A stretch of DNA of 54,953 nucleotides from Burkholderiaceae bacterium. Its GTDB lineage: Bacteria; Pseudomonadota; Gammaproteobacteria; Burkholderiales; Burkholderiaceae. The stretch is taken from positions 1 to 54,953 of the forward strand of contig CANJBQ010000015.1 in assembly GCA_947472645.1 (NCBI GenBank). The letters run 5' to 3'. The translations under genes and the position numbers were made by a program. Positions within the stretch are counted from its first letter, which is position 1, and each line of letters opens with the position of its first letter. The notes under the pieces were generated by a model. The model made no database searches. It was not told where the DNA came from and saw only the letters and a list, made by a program, of their open reading frames with translations. Positions 42,599 through 52,270 of the stretch are shown piece after piece.

Positions 42599-43450
42599 AT
42601 GGTTCGTTCGAGGACACAACAAGTTAGAAGTATTCGCCAAATTTATCAGTTCTGGAGAAGACGTTTTCAACAAGCGCAGCTCAATCAAGTTGCCGCGTCG
42701 CTTGCCTTCACCACTATTTTAGCCATTGTGCCGATGATCTCGATTGCCACTATTCTGATTAGTGAATTATCGACCTTTATCAATTTAAAACTGGCGATTC
42801 AAACCTGGATTACCAGCGCCTTAATTCCTGGGGATTTGGGTGAGGATATTAATGCGTATTTAGATAATTTCTCGAGTCACACTAAAGGTTTAACCACATT
42901 TGGTGTGGTGGGCTTATTAATTTCAGCGTTTTTAACCTTAATGACGATACAAAGAGCATTTAATCAAGTATGGCGTGTACAACATCAACGACCTTTCTGG
43001 TTTCGAGCCTTTATTTATTTAGTGGTCACTGTAGCAGGTCCTATTTTGCTGGGCTTGAGTATTTATATTACTTCCTTAGCTTTAAGCGCAACGCATAATG
43101 TCAAGCTTGGATTTACTTTTTACCGTGTTTTGATGGATTCATTGTTACCTTTTTTACTCACCATGTTGCCATTTATTATTTTGTATAAATTGGGTCCTTC
43201 TGCAAAAGTACGTTGGTCGGACGCTGCGATTGGCGGAGTACTATCGGCCATTGTGTTTGAGATGGCTAAATATCTATTTACGTTTTTTGTCTCCAAGGCC
43301 TCCTTATATCAAGCCCTCTATGGTGCATTTGCGATAGGTCCTTTATTTTTAATTTGGATTTATTTAACGTGGTGGGTCACATTAGCGGGAGCGGTTTTGA
43401 CGGCGAGCTTACCATTAATTAGGGATAATAATTGGTTTACAGATGTTTAG
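42599..43450 (+). CDS. YihY/BrkB family inner-membrane protein
   Basis: 283 residues from the ATG at 42599; an in-frame GTG at 42587 would add four residues. The family pattern is clear: NQVAASLAFTTILAIVPMISIA, FGVVGLLISAFLTLMTIQRAFNQVWRV, GPILLGLSIYITSLAL, LPFIILYKLGPSAKVRWSDAAIGG and YGAFAIGPLFLIWIYLTWWVTLAGAVL. Six membrane segments. Once described as RNase BN, which is now regarded as mistaken; its function is unknown. Confidence 0.92.
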   Translation: MVRSRTQQVRSIRQIYQFWRRRFQQAQLNQVAASLAFTTILAIVPMISIATILISELSTFINLKLAIQTWITSALIPGDLGEDINAYLDNFSSHTKGLTTFGVVGLLISAFLTLMTIQRAFNQVWRVQHQRPFWFRAFIYLVVTVAGPILLGLSIYITSLALSATHNVKLGFTFYRVLMDSLLPFLLTMLPFIILYKLGPSAKVRWSDAAIGGVLSAIVFEMAKYLFTFFVSKASLYQALYGAFAIGPLFLIWIYLTWWVTLAGAVLTASLPLIRDNNWFTDV

Positions 43451-43494
43451 TTTAGGTCTAGACTCAAAGCATAAAGATAAGAGCGGGGGGCATC

Positions 43495-43941
43495 ATGAAA
43501 GTCAGTGATATTCTAAGATTAAAGGGCAACACCCTTTACAGCGTGACACCAGAGACAACGGTCAATACTGCGGTTCGTATCATGGCTGAGCACGATATTG
43601 GCTCACTTGTTGTGATTCAGTATTCAGAGCTCGTTGGGATGTTGACCTTTCGTGAAGTGATTGGTGTTTTAGCCCATAACCATGGATCGGTTGATCAGGT
43701 CACGGTGGGTAAAGTCATGGATGAGCAGCCATTAACCTGCACTCCCGAAACTGAGTTAGACGAAGTAAGGCGCATGATGCTTGATCGCCATGCGCGCTAT
43801 TTACCAGTTCTCGAGAAAAAGGTCTTGATGGGCGTCATTTCTTTTTATGACGTTGCCAAAACCGTGGTTGATGCCCAGGGTTTTGAAAACACGATGCTCA
43901 AAGCCTATATTCGTGATTGGCCAGAAATCGCTGAGAAGTAA
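43495..43941 (+). CDS. CBS-domain pair protein
   Basis: 148 residues made of two CBS motifs: residues about 1-65 (ILRLKGNTLYSVTPETTVNTAVRIMAEHDIGSLVV) and about 70-130 (MDEQPLTCTPETELDEVRRMMLDRHARYLPVLE, ending MGVISFYDVAKTVV). Such stand-alone pairs bind adenine nucleotides and act as regulators; no partner domain is fused. A GGGGGG run precedes the ATG by 4 bases. It sits between the yihY-type gene and aroC. Confidence 0.9.
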   Translation: MKVSDILRLKGNTLYSVTPETTVNTAVRIMAEHDIGSLVVIQYSELVGMLTFREVIGVLAHNHGSVDQVTVGKVMDEQPLTCTPETELDEVRRMMLDRHARYLPVLEKKVLMGVISFYDVAKTVVDAQGFENTMLKAYIRDWPEIAEK

Positions 43942-43992
43942 TTTAGTATCAAAATCACCGGCTTAGCCCTCAAAAATGCCATAATATAGTTT

Positions 43993-45093
43993 ATGGCAGG
44001 AAGCACTCTAGGAACTTTATTTTGCACGACCACCTTTGGTGAGTCACACGGACCAGCGATTGGTGCCGTGGTCGATGGCTGTCCTCCAGGCATGGAGCTC
44101 AGTGCCGAAGATTTACAGCACGATTTAGACCGGCGTCGTCCGGGAACTTCGCGGCACGTCACGCAGCGTCAAGAGCCTGATCAAGTAGAGATTCTCTCCG
44201 GTGTTTTTGAAGGTAAAACCACGGGCACGCCCATTGCACTGCTGATTCGCAATACCGATCAACGCAGTCAAGATTATCAATCGATTTTGGACACGTTTCG
44301 TCCAGGTCATGCTGATTACACCTACCAACAAAAGTATGGACTGCGCGATCCACGCGGTGGGGGAAGATCCTCTGCGCGCCTCACTGCACCCGTCGTTGCT
44401 GCGGCAGGTATTGCCAAAAAATGGCTCAAAGAACATTATCAGATTGAGTTTATGGGATACATGACACAGCTTGGTGAGATGGCTATTCTATTTGAAGGTA
44501 CTGAGCATATTCATCAAAACCCATTTTTTGCCGCCAATGCCTCCATGATTTCGCAAATGGAAGAGTACATGGATAGCTTGCGTAAAGCAGGGGACTCTTG
44601 TGGGGCGAAGATTTTCGTTAAAGCCACCAATATGCCGGTGGGTATTGGTAGTCCTATTTTTGATAAATTAGACGCTGCTATTGCATTTGCCATGATGGGT
44701 ATTAATGCGGTGAAGGGTGTTGAGATTGGTTCTGGATTTGAGAGTGTGACGCAGCGCGGTAGCGTCCATGGTGATGAGATGACACCGACAGGTTTTAAAA
44801 CCAATCATGCTGGTGGCGTGCTTGGCGGTATCAGTACTGGACAAGATCTTGAAGTATCCATTGCGATTAAGCCGACTTCTAGTATTTTGATGCCTAAGGA
44901 ATCGATGAACCTGCAAGGTCAGCCGGTGGTAGTACAAACGAAGGGTCGTCATGATCCTTGTGTGGGTATTCGAGCAACGCCCATTGCGGAAGCGATGCTA
45001 GCTTTAGTCGTCATGGATCATCTGTTGTTACACCGTGCGCAGTGTGCTGATGTTCATTCTTTGACACCGATTATTCCTGCTCAACAGCCTTAA
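43993..45093 (+). CDS. aroC: Chorismate synthase
   Basis: 366 residues. Family signatures: [27 protein letters not shown], then [55 protein letters not shown], and the C-terminal [17 protein letters not shown]. It makes chorismate from EPSP using reduced FMN. No Shine-Dalgarno lies before the ATG; the upstream bases contain CATAAT (43980-43985), 7 bases before the start. Followed 5 bases after its stop by an MFS gene. Confidence 0.97.
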   Translation: MAGSTLGTLFCTTTFGESHGPAIGAVVDGCPPGMELSAEDLQHDLDRRRPGTSRHVTQRQEPDQVEILSGVFEGKTTGTPIALLIRNTDQRSQDYQSILDTFRPGHADYTYQQKYGLRDPRGGGRSSARLTAPVVAAAGIAKKWLKEHYQIEFMGYMTQLGEMAILFEGTEHIHQNPFFAANASMISQMEEYMDSLRKAGDSCGAKIFVKATNMPVGIGSPIFDKLDAAIAFAMMGINAVKGVEIGSGFESVTQRGSVHGDEMTPTGFKTNHAGGVLGGISTGQDLEVSIAIKPTSSILMPKESMNLQGQPVVVQTKGRHDPCVGIRATPIAEAMLALVVMDHLLLHRAQCADVHSLTPIIPAQQP

Positions 45094-45098
45094 TTCAG

Positions 45099-46280
45099 AT
45101 GTCGTCTTCGCGAAATAGCCAGTACGTTTTCGCCATTTTTCTCTTTTTTTATTATGGGTATCTTGGACTTGTCAGTCCTTTTTTCAGTTTATACGCTGAT
45201 CATTTAGGCTTTACTGCGATTCAGATTTCTTTGGTGATGTCCACGCCCCAAATCACTCGCATTTTAGGGCCCATGTTTTGGGGCTGGTTATCGGACGTGC
45301 GTCAAGATCGCATTGGCATTATGCGCATCACCAGTCTTGTCACTCTGGTTATTTTCCTCAGTATTTTTTATTTACAAACCTTTGTTGGTATTTTGTTATG
45401 GATGTTTTTGATCAATATTTTTAGTAGTAGCTTAACCCCATTAGGGGAGGCTGCGACAGTGCATTCCTTACAAAAGACCAATCGTTTTGAGAGTCATTAC
45501 GGCAAGATTCGTTTATGGGGATCGATTGGATTTATGATTGCCGTTTTACTTGGTGGCTTTTGGTTTGAGTCTCAAGGGATTACCACCTTACCCTGGATTG
45601 GTTTTGCCATTTTGGTGTTTGTCACGATTGCTGTTTGGCGTCTCTGGGAGCCGCCTATTGAAAAAAAAGAGCTCACACGTGGCGAGTTACGTAGCATCTT
45701 AAAAAAGCCAGAAGTGCTCTGGTTTTTTAGTTCCACGTTTTGGATGGTCTTTGCGCACTCCACGCTCTATGTGTTTTATTCCTTATATTTACAACAGTTA
45801 GGTTATGGCAAACAGGTCATTGGATTTTTTTGGATGATTGCAGTTGCTGCAGAGGTCCTGTATTTTTATTTCCAGCGGCATGCCTTTCATCAATTCAAGA
45901 CGGACACGATTTTGCGTTTTACCTTTGTTCTGGGGGCGGCGCGATTTTTAGTGATTGCGTATTTCCCGAGCTTTTGGCCACTACTGATTGTGCAACTCTT
46001 TCATGCCGGAACTTTTGCCGCGCATCATAGTGCCAGTATTCACATGGTTCAAAAATGGTTTAAGGGCACTACTCAAAGTCGTGGACAGGCTTTGTATTCG
46101 ACCATGTCCTATGGCTTTGGCGGCACAATTGGCGGCGTTGTTGCTGGTTGGGTATGGGAAAACTATGGCCCTACGATTGCTTTTAATGTCGCGGTAGCGG
46201 CGTGTGTCTTTGGCTATATTTCGATTTCGCAGTCGACCAAATTCTCTAAAAAAGCAGAACTCACATCCCCGAGTAATTAG
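45099..46280 (+). CDS. Major facilitator superfamily transporter (3-phenylpropionate transporter-like)
   Basis: 393 residues, twelve hydrophobic segments. It starts YVFAIFLFFYYGYLGLVSPFFSLY, with GPMFWGWLSDVRQDRIGIMR as the MFS loop 2-3 motif, EAATVHSLQKTNRFESHYGKIRLWGSIGF and RGQALYSTMSYGFGGTIGG, all typical of the HcaT/LacY-like subgroup. Substrate unknown. It is probably co-transcribed with aroC (5-base gap). Its 3' end overlaps the convergent ETF-QO gene by 20 bases. Confidence 0.88.
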   Translation: MSSSRNSQYVFAIFLFFYYGYLGLVSPFFSLYADHLGFTAIQISLVMSTPQITRILGPMFWGWLSDVRQDRIGIMRITSLVTLVIFLSIFYLQTFVGILLWMFLINIFSSSLTPLGEAATVHSLQKTNRFESHYGKIRLWGSIGFMIAVLLGGFWFESQGITTLPWIGFAILVFVTIAVWRLWEPPIEKKELTRGELRSILKKPEVLWFFSSTFWMVFAHSTLYVFYSLYLQQLGYGKQVIGFFWMIAVAAEVLYFYFQRHAFHQFKTDTILRFTFVLGAARFLVIAYFPSFWPLLIVQLFHAGTFAAHHSASIHMVQKWFKGTTQSRGQALYSTMSYGFGGTIGGVVAGWVWENYGPTIAFNVAVAACVFGYISISQSTKFSKKAELTSPSN

Positions 46281-47943
46281 GTCCGCCACCACCTTCAGGT
46301 GTTACCCAAACAATATTTTGGGTCGGATCTTTGATATCACAAGTTTTACAGTGCACACAATTTTGCGCATTGATTTGTAAATGCTCGATACCTTCCCGAT
46401 TCACAAACTCGTAGACACCTGCTGGGCAATAGCGTGCTTCAGGACCAGCATAGATCGCTAAATTCGTATTGATTGGCACATCCTGATTTTTGAGTGTCAG
46501 GTGTGCCGGTTGATTTTCTGCATGATTCGTATTGGAAATAAATACCGAAGAAAGTCGGTCGAACGTAATTTTTCCGTCGGGCTTTGGATACTGAATCGGC
46601 GTGTGTTTTGAAGCAGGTTCTAAGCACGTGTGATCAGCATAGTTTTGATGCAGGTGCCAAGGGGCTTTACCGCCAAAGACTTTTTGTTCAGCGCCGACGA
46701 GCAGTGAGCCTTTGTATAAACCTTTGGACATCGCACTTTTAAAGTTACGGGCTTTATAGAGTTCGTCATAGAGCCAGCTCGCTTTAAAGTATTGAGGATA
46801 GCGTTTTAATTCATCTTGCGAACGATTCTCAGCCAAAGCGCCAACAATATCTCGCGCTACGAGCATGCCAGATTTAATCGCCGCATGACTGCCTTTGATA
46901 CGTGACGCATTCAAATAACCCGCCTCGCAACCAATCAGAGCGCCGCCAGGGAAAACGGTTTTTGGTAGGCTATTGAGGCCGCCAGCTGTGATCGCACGTG
47001 CGCCATAACCAATGCGTTTACCGTTTTCAAAAAAGCCACGGATTTTTGGATGAGTTTTATAGCGTTGAAATTCTTCGAAGGGTGACAAGTAGGGGTTTTT
47101 ATAGCCAAGTCCTAAAACAAATCCCACTGCGACTTGATGATTGGCCATGTGGTACAAAAATGAACCACCGTATGTATCATTCGACAACGGCCAACCCGCC
47201 GTATGCATGACTAGACCTTCCTCATGCACAGATGGATCAACTTCCCAAAGTTCTTTAATGCCAATCCCATAATTTTGCGGATCGGATGAGGCATCGAGTT
47301 TGTAACGAGTGATGAGTTGTTTACCTAAATGACCCCGCGCACCTTCGGCAAAGATCGTATATTTAGCATGGAGTTCCATGCCTAGCTGGAACTGATCCGT
47401 GACTTCACCTTCTTTACTGATGCCAAGGTTACCTGTGGCGATACCCTTAACCCGATTTTGATCATCAAATAAGACCTCACTCGCGGCAAAGCCGGGGAAG
47501 ATTTCCACACCGAGATTTTCAGCTTGAACACCAAGCCACTTGGTCACATCGGACAAACTAATAATATAGTTACCATGGTTTTTAAAAGAGTCAGGCAACA
47601 TCCAATTTGGGGTTTTGAATCCTGACGATTTCGTCAAGAGCATGAAACGATCCTCAGTAACGGGGGTCAGGAGCGGTGCACCTAACTCTTTCCAATTCGG
47701 GAATAGTTCATTCATCGCAATTGGGTCCATCACCGCACCGGAAAGGGTATGGGCGCCGATTTCTGAGCCTTTTTCTAAAACCACTACTGAAATGTCACGG
47801 TTTTCTTGAGCGGCGAGTTGTTTGATATGAATTGCGCAGGAAAGTCCTGCTGGTCCACCACCCACGATCACGACATCGTATTCCATGGCCTCGCGGGGTC
47901 CAAATTGCTCCAAAATGGCTTGAGGTGTCAGAACGCTGTTCAT
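46261..47943 (-). CDS. Electron transfer flavoprotein-ubiquinone oxidoreductase
   Basis: 560 residues, full length. N-terminal FAD-binding VVIVGGGPAGLSCAIHIKQL; central ubiquinone/membrane region (GGSFLYHMANHQVAVGFVLGLGY, GGLNSLPKTVFPGGALIGCEAGYLN); and C-terminal 4Fe-4S motif with Cys in RYCPAGVYEF and NCVHCKTCDIKDPTQNI. It passes electrons from ETF to ubiquinone, so it serves the acyl-CoA dehydrogenases at 4240, 20407 and 28471. ETF genes are elsewhere. Upstream is a 109-base region divergent from the SDR gene. Confidence 0.96.
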   Translation of the reverse strand: MNSVLTPQAILEQFGPREAMEYDVVIVGGGPAGLSCAIHIKQLAAQENRDISVVVLEKGSEIGAHTLSGAVMDPIAMNELFPNWKELGAPLLTPVTEDRFMLLTKSSGFKTPNWMLPDSFKNHGNYIISLSDVTKWLGVQAENLGVEIFPGFAASEVLFDDQNRVKGIATGNLGISKEGEVTDQFQLGMELHAKYTIFAEGARGHLGKQLITRYKLDASSDPQNYGIGIKELWEVDPSVHEEGLVMHTAGWPLSNDTYGGSFLYHMANHQVAVGFVLGLGYKNPYLSPFEEFQRYKTHPKIRGFFENGKRIGYGARAITAGGLNSLPKTVFPGGALIGCEAGYLNASRIKGSHAAIKSGMLVARDIVGALAENRSQDELKRYPQYFKASWLYDELYKARNFKSAMSKGLYKGSLLVGAEQKVFGGKAPWHLHQNYADHTCLEPASKHTPIQYPKPDGKITFDRLSSVFISNTNHAENQPAHLTLKNQDVPINTNLAIYAGPEARYCPAGVYEFVNREGIEHLQINAQNCVHCKTCDIKDPTQNIVWVTPEGGGGPNYSGM

Positions 47944-48052
47944 AAAAATCCTAATTTTTTTGAAATCAATGAATTATGACATTATCGTCAATAACCGCTT
48001 TTTTGGGTGAAAGTCGATTCTGTTTAAAATGATATAAAACATAGGGGATTTT

Positions 48053-48844
48053 ATGGCATACCAGATTGATTTAACCGGTAAAGTAGCCTTCGTTACTGGA
48101 GCTTCAAGTGGCTTAGGCGAGCAATTTGCCCACTCTTTAGCCAATGCTGGTGCCACGGTGGTCATTGCCGCTCGTCGCGTTGAGCGTTTAGAACAAGTTG
48201 CCAAGGATATTCAGGCCAAGGGTGGTCGCGCGTTTCCGATCGCGATGGATGTATCGAGTGTGACGTCCATTGCTCATGGCGTGGCGCAGGCAGAAATCCT
48301 TGCTGGTCCGATCGATATTCTGGTCAATAATTCAGGGGTATCCACCACGCAGCGCCTTGTGGATATTCGTGAAGAAGATTACGACTTTATGTTTAATACC
48401 AATACCAAGGGATCATTTTTTGTTGCCCAAGAGGTAGGTAAGCGCATGATTGCCAGAGCTAAGGCTGCGCAAGAGCAGAACCAGGAATTGCCAGCGGCGC
48501 GCATCATCAACATCGCCTCCATGGCTGGCGTTAAAGCCTTGTCGATGATTGGCGTCTATGCCATGACTAAGGCTGCCGTGATCCACATGACCAATGCCAT
48601 GGCCCTAGAATGGGGGCGTTACGGTATTAATGTCAACTCGATGTGCCCAGGTTATATTGAAACGGAAATTAATGCCGCCCACTGGGAGACCGAAGCGGGT
48701 CAAAAGCTCATCCAAAAACTGCCCCGCAAGCGGGTTGGTCGCCCACAAGATTTAGAAGGAATTTTATTGCTTTTGGCTAGTCACGAATCGCGCTTTATTA
48801 ATGGCGCGATGATTGCTGCTGACGATGGTCACATCGTTCAATAA
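48053..48844 (+). CDS. Short-chain dehydrogenase/reductase
   Basis: 263 residues, classical SDR: FVTGASSGLGEQFA (cofactor loop), RRVER after beta-2 suggesting NADP preference, NNSGVS, catalytic Ser in NIASMAG, YAMTKAA, and CPGYIETEI. AGGGG precedes the ATG at 48053 by 6 bases. The substrate is not predictable; its place ahead of the acetoacetate CoA-transferase genes hints at a 3-hydroxyacyl or 3-hydroxyacid substrate, but a separate promoter could lie in the 71-base gap. Confidence 0.87.
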   Translation: MAYQIDLTGKVAFVTGASSGLGEQFAHSLANAGATVVIAARRVERLEQVAKDIQAKGGRAFPIAMDVSSVTSIAHGVAQAEILAGPIDILVNNSGVSTTQRLVDIREEDYDFMFNTNTKGSFFVAQEVGKRMIARAKAAQEQNQELPAARIINIASMAGVKALSMIGVYAMTKAAVIHMTNAMALEWGRYGINVNSMCPGYIETEINAAHWETEAGQKLIQKLPRKRVGRPQDLEGILLLLASHESRFINGAMIAADDGHIVQ

Positions 48845-48915
48845 TTGCCATCCAAAACAGGTATCATGTTAAACATAGAAAAGAATGTGATTTTAGAAAA
48901 AAAGAGGGGAAGAGA

Positions 48916-49614
48916 ATGAATAAGATTTATGCATCAGCAAAAGACGCACTAGAAGGCGTTGTAGAAGATGGCGTCATGATGGCTGTTGGTGGTTTTGGTA
49001 TTTGTGGTATTCCTGAGGCACTCATTGCTGGGGTCAAAGCCAAGGGTTCAAAGAACCTCACCGCAATCTCGAATAATTGTGGGATCGATGGTTATGGCTT
49101 GGGTATTTTGCTAGAGAGTCGCCAACTCAAAAAAATGATTTGCTCTTTTATTGGCGGTAATGTTGAGTTTGAAAGACAGTACTTAGCCAAAGAAATCGAA
49201 GTGGAGCTCACTCCTCAGGGTACTTTAGCGGAGAAGTTGCGCTCCGGTGGTTGTGGGATTCCGGCATTCTTTACCAAGACTGGCGTTGGTACGTTAATTG
49301 CCGAGGGTAAAGAGACAAGAGACTTTGATGGTGAGACGTATTTAATGGAAAGAACCTTAACGCCTGACGTCGGTTTAGTCAAAGCATGGAAAGCCGATAA
49401 AGCGGGTAATTTGGTCTATCACTTGACGGCCAGAAACTTTAATCCGATGGCAGCGATGGCAGGACGTATCACGATTGCAGAAGTCGAAGAGATTGTTGAG
49501 AATGGTGAGTTAGATCCTGATTCGATTCATACGCCCGGCATTTATGTTCACCGCCTTGTGCTCAATAAGACCCCTGAGAAGCGGATTGAGCAAAAAACTG
49601 TGCGCACTGAATAA
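48916..49614 (+). CDS. scoA: 3-Oxoacid CoA-transferase subunit A
   Basis: 232 residues. Class I CoA-transferase alpha subunit: [21 protein letters not shown] at the N-terminus, [60 protein letters not shown] and [12 protein letters not shown]. With subunit B it moves CoA from succinyl-CoA (or acetyl-CoA) to acetoacetate, the product of HMG-CoA lyase. The GGGGAAGAGA before the ATG is a good ribosome-binding site. Subunit B follows after 32 bases. Confidence 0.95.
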   Translation: MNKIYASAKDALEGVVEDGVMMAVGGFGICGIPEALIAGVKAKGSKNLTAISNNCGIDGYGLGILLESRQLKKMICSFIGGNVEFERQYLAKEIEVELTPQGTLAEKLRSGGCGIPAFFTKTGVGTLIAEGKETRDFDGETYLMERTLTPDVGLVKAWKADKAGNLVYHLTARNFNPMAAMAGRITIAEVEEIVENGELDPDSIHTPGIYVHRLVLNKTPEKRIEQKTVRTE

Positions 49615-49646
49615 GACGACGTCATCGATTAACGAGGAAAAATATT

Positions 49647-50294
49647 ATGGCTTGGACAAAAGATCAAATGGCAGCAAGAGCTGCCCAAGAATTAAAAGAT
49701 GGCTTTTACGTCAATCTTGGTATTGGCTTACCAACTTTAGTTGCCAACCACATTCCGCAGGGGATGGAAGTTTGGTTGCAATCGGAAAACGGACTCATGG
49801 GCATTGGGCCATTTCCGCTTGAGAGCGAAGTAGACGCCGATTTAATTAATGCTGGTAAACAAACGGTGACTACTTTACCTGGATCGTCGATTTTTTCATC
49901 GGCAGATTCGTTTGGCATGATTCGTGGCGGCAAGATTAACATCGCTATTTTAGGTGCTATGCAAGTCAGCGCATCGGGTGATCTGGCCAATTGGATGATT
50001 CCTGGTAAGGTTGTCAAAGGCATGGGCGGTGCAATGGATCTCGTTGCAGGTGTAAAGCACGTCATCGTTGTCATGGAACACGTTGCCAGAAAAAAAGATG
50101 GCACTGAAGACTTCAAGATTTTGCCAGAGTGTACGTTGCCATTGACTGGTGTGAAGGTGGTTGATCAGATTATCACTGACCTATGTGTGATTGATATCAC
50201 TCCAACGGGCTTGCGCTTATCTGAGTTAGCACCAGGGGTGACGGTTGAAGAAGTGATTGCCAAGACACCTGCCAAATTAGAAATTGGTGTGTAG
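49647..50294 (+). CDS. scoB: 3-Oxoacid CoA-transferase subunit B
   Basis: 215 residues. Beta subunit with the catalytic Glu motif [27 protein letters not shown], then [30 protein letters not shown] and [27 protein letters not shown] precedes the ATG. Forms the active heteromer with ScoA; the acetoacetyl-CoA produced would be split by the thiolase at 22362 or another. The CDF gene starts 3 bases after its stop. Confidence 0.95.
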   Translation: MAWTKDQMAARAAQELKDGFYVNLGIGLPTLVANHIPQGMEVWLQSENGLMGIGPFPLESEVDADLINAGKQTVTTLPGSSIFSSADSFGMIRGGKINIAILGAMQVSASGDLANWMIPGKVVKGMGGAMDLVAGVKHVIVVMEHVARKKDGTEDFKILPECTLPLTGVKVVDQIITDLCVIDITPTGLRLSELAPGVTVEEVIAKTPAKLEIGV

Positions 50295-50297
50295 TAG

Positions 50298-51254
50298 ATG
50301 ACAACTGGACACTCTCATTCGCAGCCTAACGAGAGTGTCTCAGCGAGGGAGTTGCATGCGCATAAAGATGGTGATTCTAATCATTCGCATGCCAAAGAGA
50401 TCACGAGTCAAACAGTTCTGACTGTTGCATTAGCCATCACGCTGTCCTTTGCAGTCCTCGAGTTTTTAGCCGGTATTTATGCCAACTCTTTAGCATTGAT
50501 TTCAGATGCGGGACACATGGTCACTGATGCAGCTGGATTATTTTTAGCCGTCATTGCGCAGTATGTCGCCAAACGACCACCCTCAAGTCGCTACTCTTTT
50601 GGCTTTGGCAGGGCGGAAGGCTTAGCTGCTTTTTTAAATGGAGTTTCGATTGCAGGATTAATTGTTTGGATTACCTATGAGGCGATTCATCGACTCTTGA
50701 TTACTTCGCATGAGGTCGCTGGCGGTACGGTCACATTGATGGCTATTGTTGGTGTGGTCGTCAATTTGGTCGTCGCGTATTTGCTCTCTCGCAACAACCA
50801 CAGCATGAACACCAAAGCGGCCATGGTGCATGTCATGGGGGATTTATTAGCCTCTATTGCGGCTTTGATTGCCGGACTTGTGATTCAGTACACCGGTTGG
50901 ATGCAAATTGACCCGATTTTGTCATTAGTAGTTTGCGTATTATTACTACGCTCCACCATCAGTATTTTGAAAGAGTCGTATCACTTTCTCATGAAGGGCG
51001 TACCACTGCATATTGACTACATTAAGGTTGGTGAAGACTTGATCAAAGTTCCTGGCGTATTAGCCGTGCATGATTTACATGTTTGGGAGATGACGCCTGG
51101 ATTTCCGGCGCTCATTGGTCATATAGAAATCGATGATTTACATCACTGGCCGCATACGATGAATGCCATTCGTGCGATGTTAATTCATAATCATGGCATT
51201 GATCATGTCACGCTCCAACCTGAAGTAACTCCTACCCCGGCACTGGCCTCATGA
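50298..51254 (+). CDS. Cation diffusion facilitator metal exporter
   Basis: 318 residues. A His-rich N-terminal tail (HSHSQ, HAHKDGDSNHSHAK) precedes about six membrane segments. The metal sites are visible as LALISDAGHMVTDAAG (Asp and H-x-x-x-D, segment II) and AAMVHVMGDLLASI (His/Asp, segment V); the cytoplasmic C-terminal domain ends LIHNHGIDHVTLQPE. Known family members exchange Zn2+, Cd2+ or Co2+ for H+; the His/Asp tetrad suggests zinc. It overlaps the next gene by 4 bases. Confidence 0.93.
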   Translation: MTTGHSHSQPNESVSARELHAHKDGDSNHSHAKEITSQTVLTVALAITLSFAVLEFLAGIYANSLALISDAGHMVTDAAGLFLAVIAQYVAKRPPSSRYSFGFGRAEGLAAFLNGVSIAGLIVWITYEAIHRLLITSHEVAGGTVTLMAIVGVVVNLVVAYLLSRNNHSMNTKAAMVHVMGDLLASIAALIAGLVIQYTGWMQIDPILSLVVCVLLLRSTISILKESYHFLMKGVPLHIDYIKVGEDLIKVPGVLAVHDLHVWEMTPGFPALIGHIEIDDLHHWPHTMNAIRAMLIHNHGIDHVTLQPEVTPTPALAS

Positions 51255-52234
51255 AAACATCTTGGTGGTACAAAATCAAAGCGGTCTTGAGTGCATCTAA
51301 GTCTCAGACCCCAACCCCTGTTGTTCCTCATACTCCTGCGGTGGCTTCACCCATCGTTCGCGAACCCTTTACCCCACAGGATAGTGTTACGCATTATGTG
51401 CAGTGTATTAGCTCTGCAGGATTACACCTCATGGCCTATACGGCCTGGGGCGATCCTTCTAATCCGAAGGTTTTATTATGCGTGCATGGCCTCACCAGAA
51501 GGGGTAGTGACTTTGCTGTTTTAGCCCGCGCTATGTCAGATCGATACTACGTGGTTTGTCCGGATGTTGTTGGCCGGGGTAATTCTGATTACTTAGCTAA
51601 TCCCATGTTGTATGGTGTTCCTCAATACGTCAGTGACATGGTCACGCTCATTGCCCATCTCCAGCCACAGCAACTCGATTGGTTTGGTACATCGATGGGT
51701 GGCTTGATCGGGATGGTACTTGCCGGTATCGATCAACAACCCATCAGAAAACTCCTACTCAATGATGTAGGCCCCAGAATTGATCCAGCATTTTTTATCC
51801 GACTCATGCAATACCTTTCCAAGCCAGTCGTCTTTGACTCACAAGAAAAGGGTTTGGAGTACGCGAATTTACTCACGACGACCTTTGGCCTGCATACTCC
51901 AGAGCAATTGCGTGAACTCAATTTGCCGCAAATCGTCTACAAAGATGGCGCATGGCGCTTGCATTACGATCCACAAATCAATGCTCCCATTATGGCCACC
52001 AATCCGATGACTGCGCTGGCTGGAGAGAAGGCCTTGTGGCAGAGTTTTGATGCCATTAAAATCCCCATACTCATTGTGCGTGGTGCCGAGTCAGATTTAT
52101 TATCCACATCCACGCTCACCGAGATGTGTCAACGCAACCCTAATGCCAAAGCGATTGAAGTCCCAGAAGCGGGACATGCGCCTGCATTTATTTTGCCTAA
52201 TCAACTACAAATTGCCAGGGATTTTTTTCAGTAA
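51251..52234 (+). CDS. Alpha/beta hydrolase
   Basis: 327 residues. After a Pro/Thr/Val-rich N-terminal stretch of about 40 residues, the fold shows VLLCVHGLTRRGSDFAVLARAM (oxyanion HG), DVVGRGNSDY, the nucleophile elbow GTSMGGLIGMV, LLNDVGPRI, and the final VPEAGHAPAF carrying the catalytic His. No close substrate clue. The ATG overlaps the CDF stop (ATGA), so it is co-translated with a metal exporter. Confidence 0.9.
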   Translation: MKTSWWYKIKAVLSASKSQTPTPVVPHTPAVASPIVREPFTPQDSVTHYVQCISSAGLHLMAYTAWGDPSNPKVLLCVHGLTRRGSDFAVLARAMSDRYYVVCPDVVGRGNSDYLANPMLYGVPQYVSDMVTLIAHLQPQQLDWFGTSMGGLIGMVLAGIDQQPIRKLLLNDVGPRIDPAFFIRLMQYLSKPVVFDSQEKGLEYANLLTTTFGLHTPEQLRELNLPQIVYKDGAWRLHYDPQINAPIMATNPMTALAGEKALWQSFDAIKIPILIVRGAESDLLSTSTLTEMCQRNPNAKAIEVPEAGHAPAFILPNQLQIARDFFQ

Positions 52235-52235
52235 T

Positions 52236-52264
52236 TTGAATCTGTTCAGTAATTGGTTTACATT
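52236..52264 (+). promoter_or_regulatory. Sigma-70-like promoter 6 bases upstream of relA
   Basis: TTGAAT (52236-52241) and TACATT (52259-52264) are separated by 17 bases, and the relA ATG begins 6 bases later with no Shine-Dalgarno between. The geometry is identical to that at the histidine kinase gene. The -35 box starts 2 bases after the stop of the hydrolase gene. The -10 match is moderate (4 of 6). Confidence 0.45.
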
Positions 52265-52270
52265 CATAAG

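Noticed and set aside
44125..44952. Several minus-strand open frames within aroC
   Set aside because: All are antisense to chorismate synthase, without motifs or ribosome-binding sites.
48001..48052. TTGGGT-N16-TAAAAT as an SDR promoter
   Set aside because: Weak -35 match in an AT-rich stretch; a normal ribosome-binding site is present, but the promoter call is not supportable.
49706..50116. 136-codon minus-strand open frame inside scoB
   Set aside because: Antisense to a well-supported CoA-transferase subunit; composition (Ser/Pro/Thr-rich) is typical of shadow frames.
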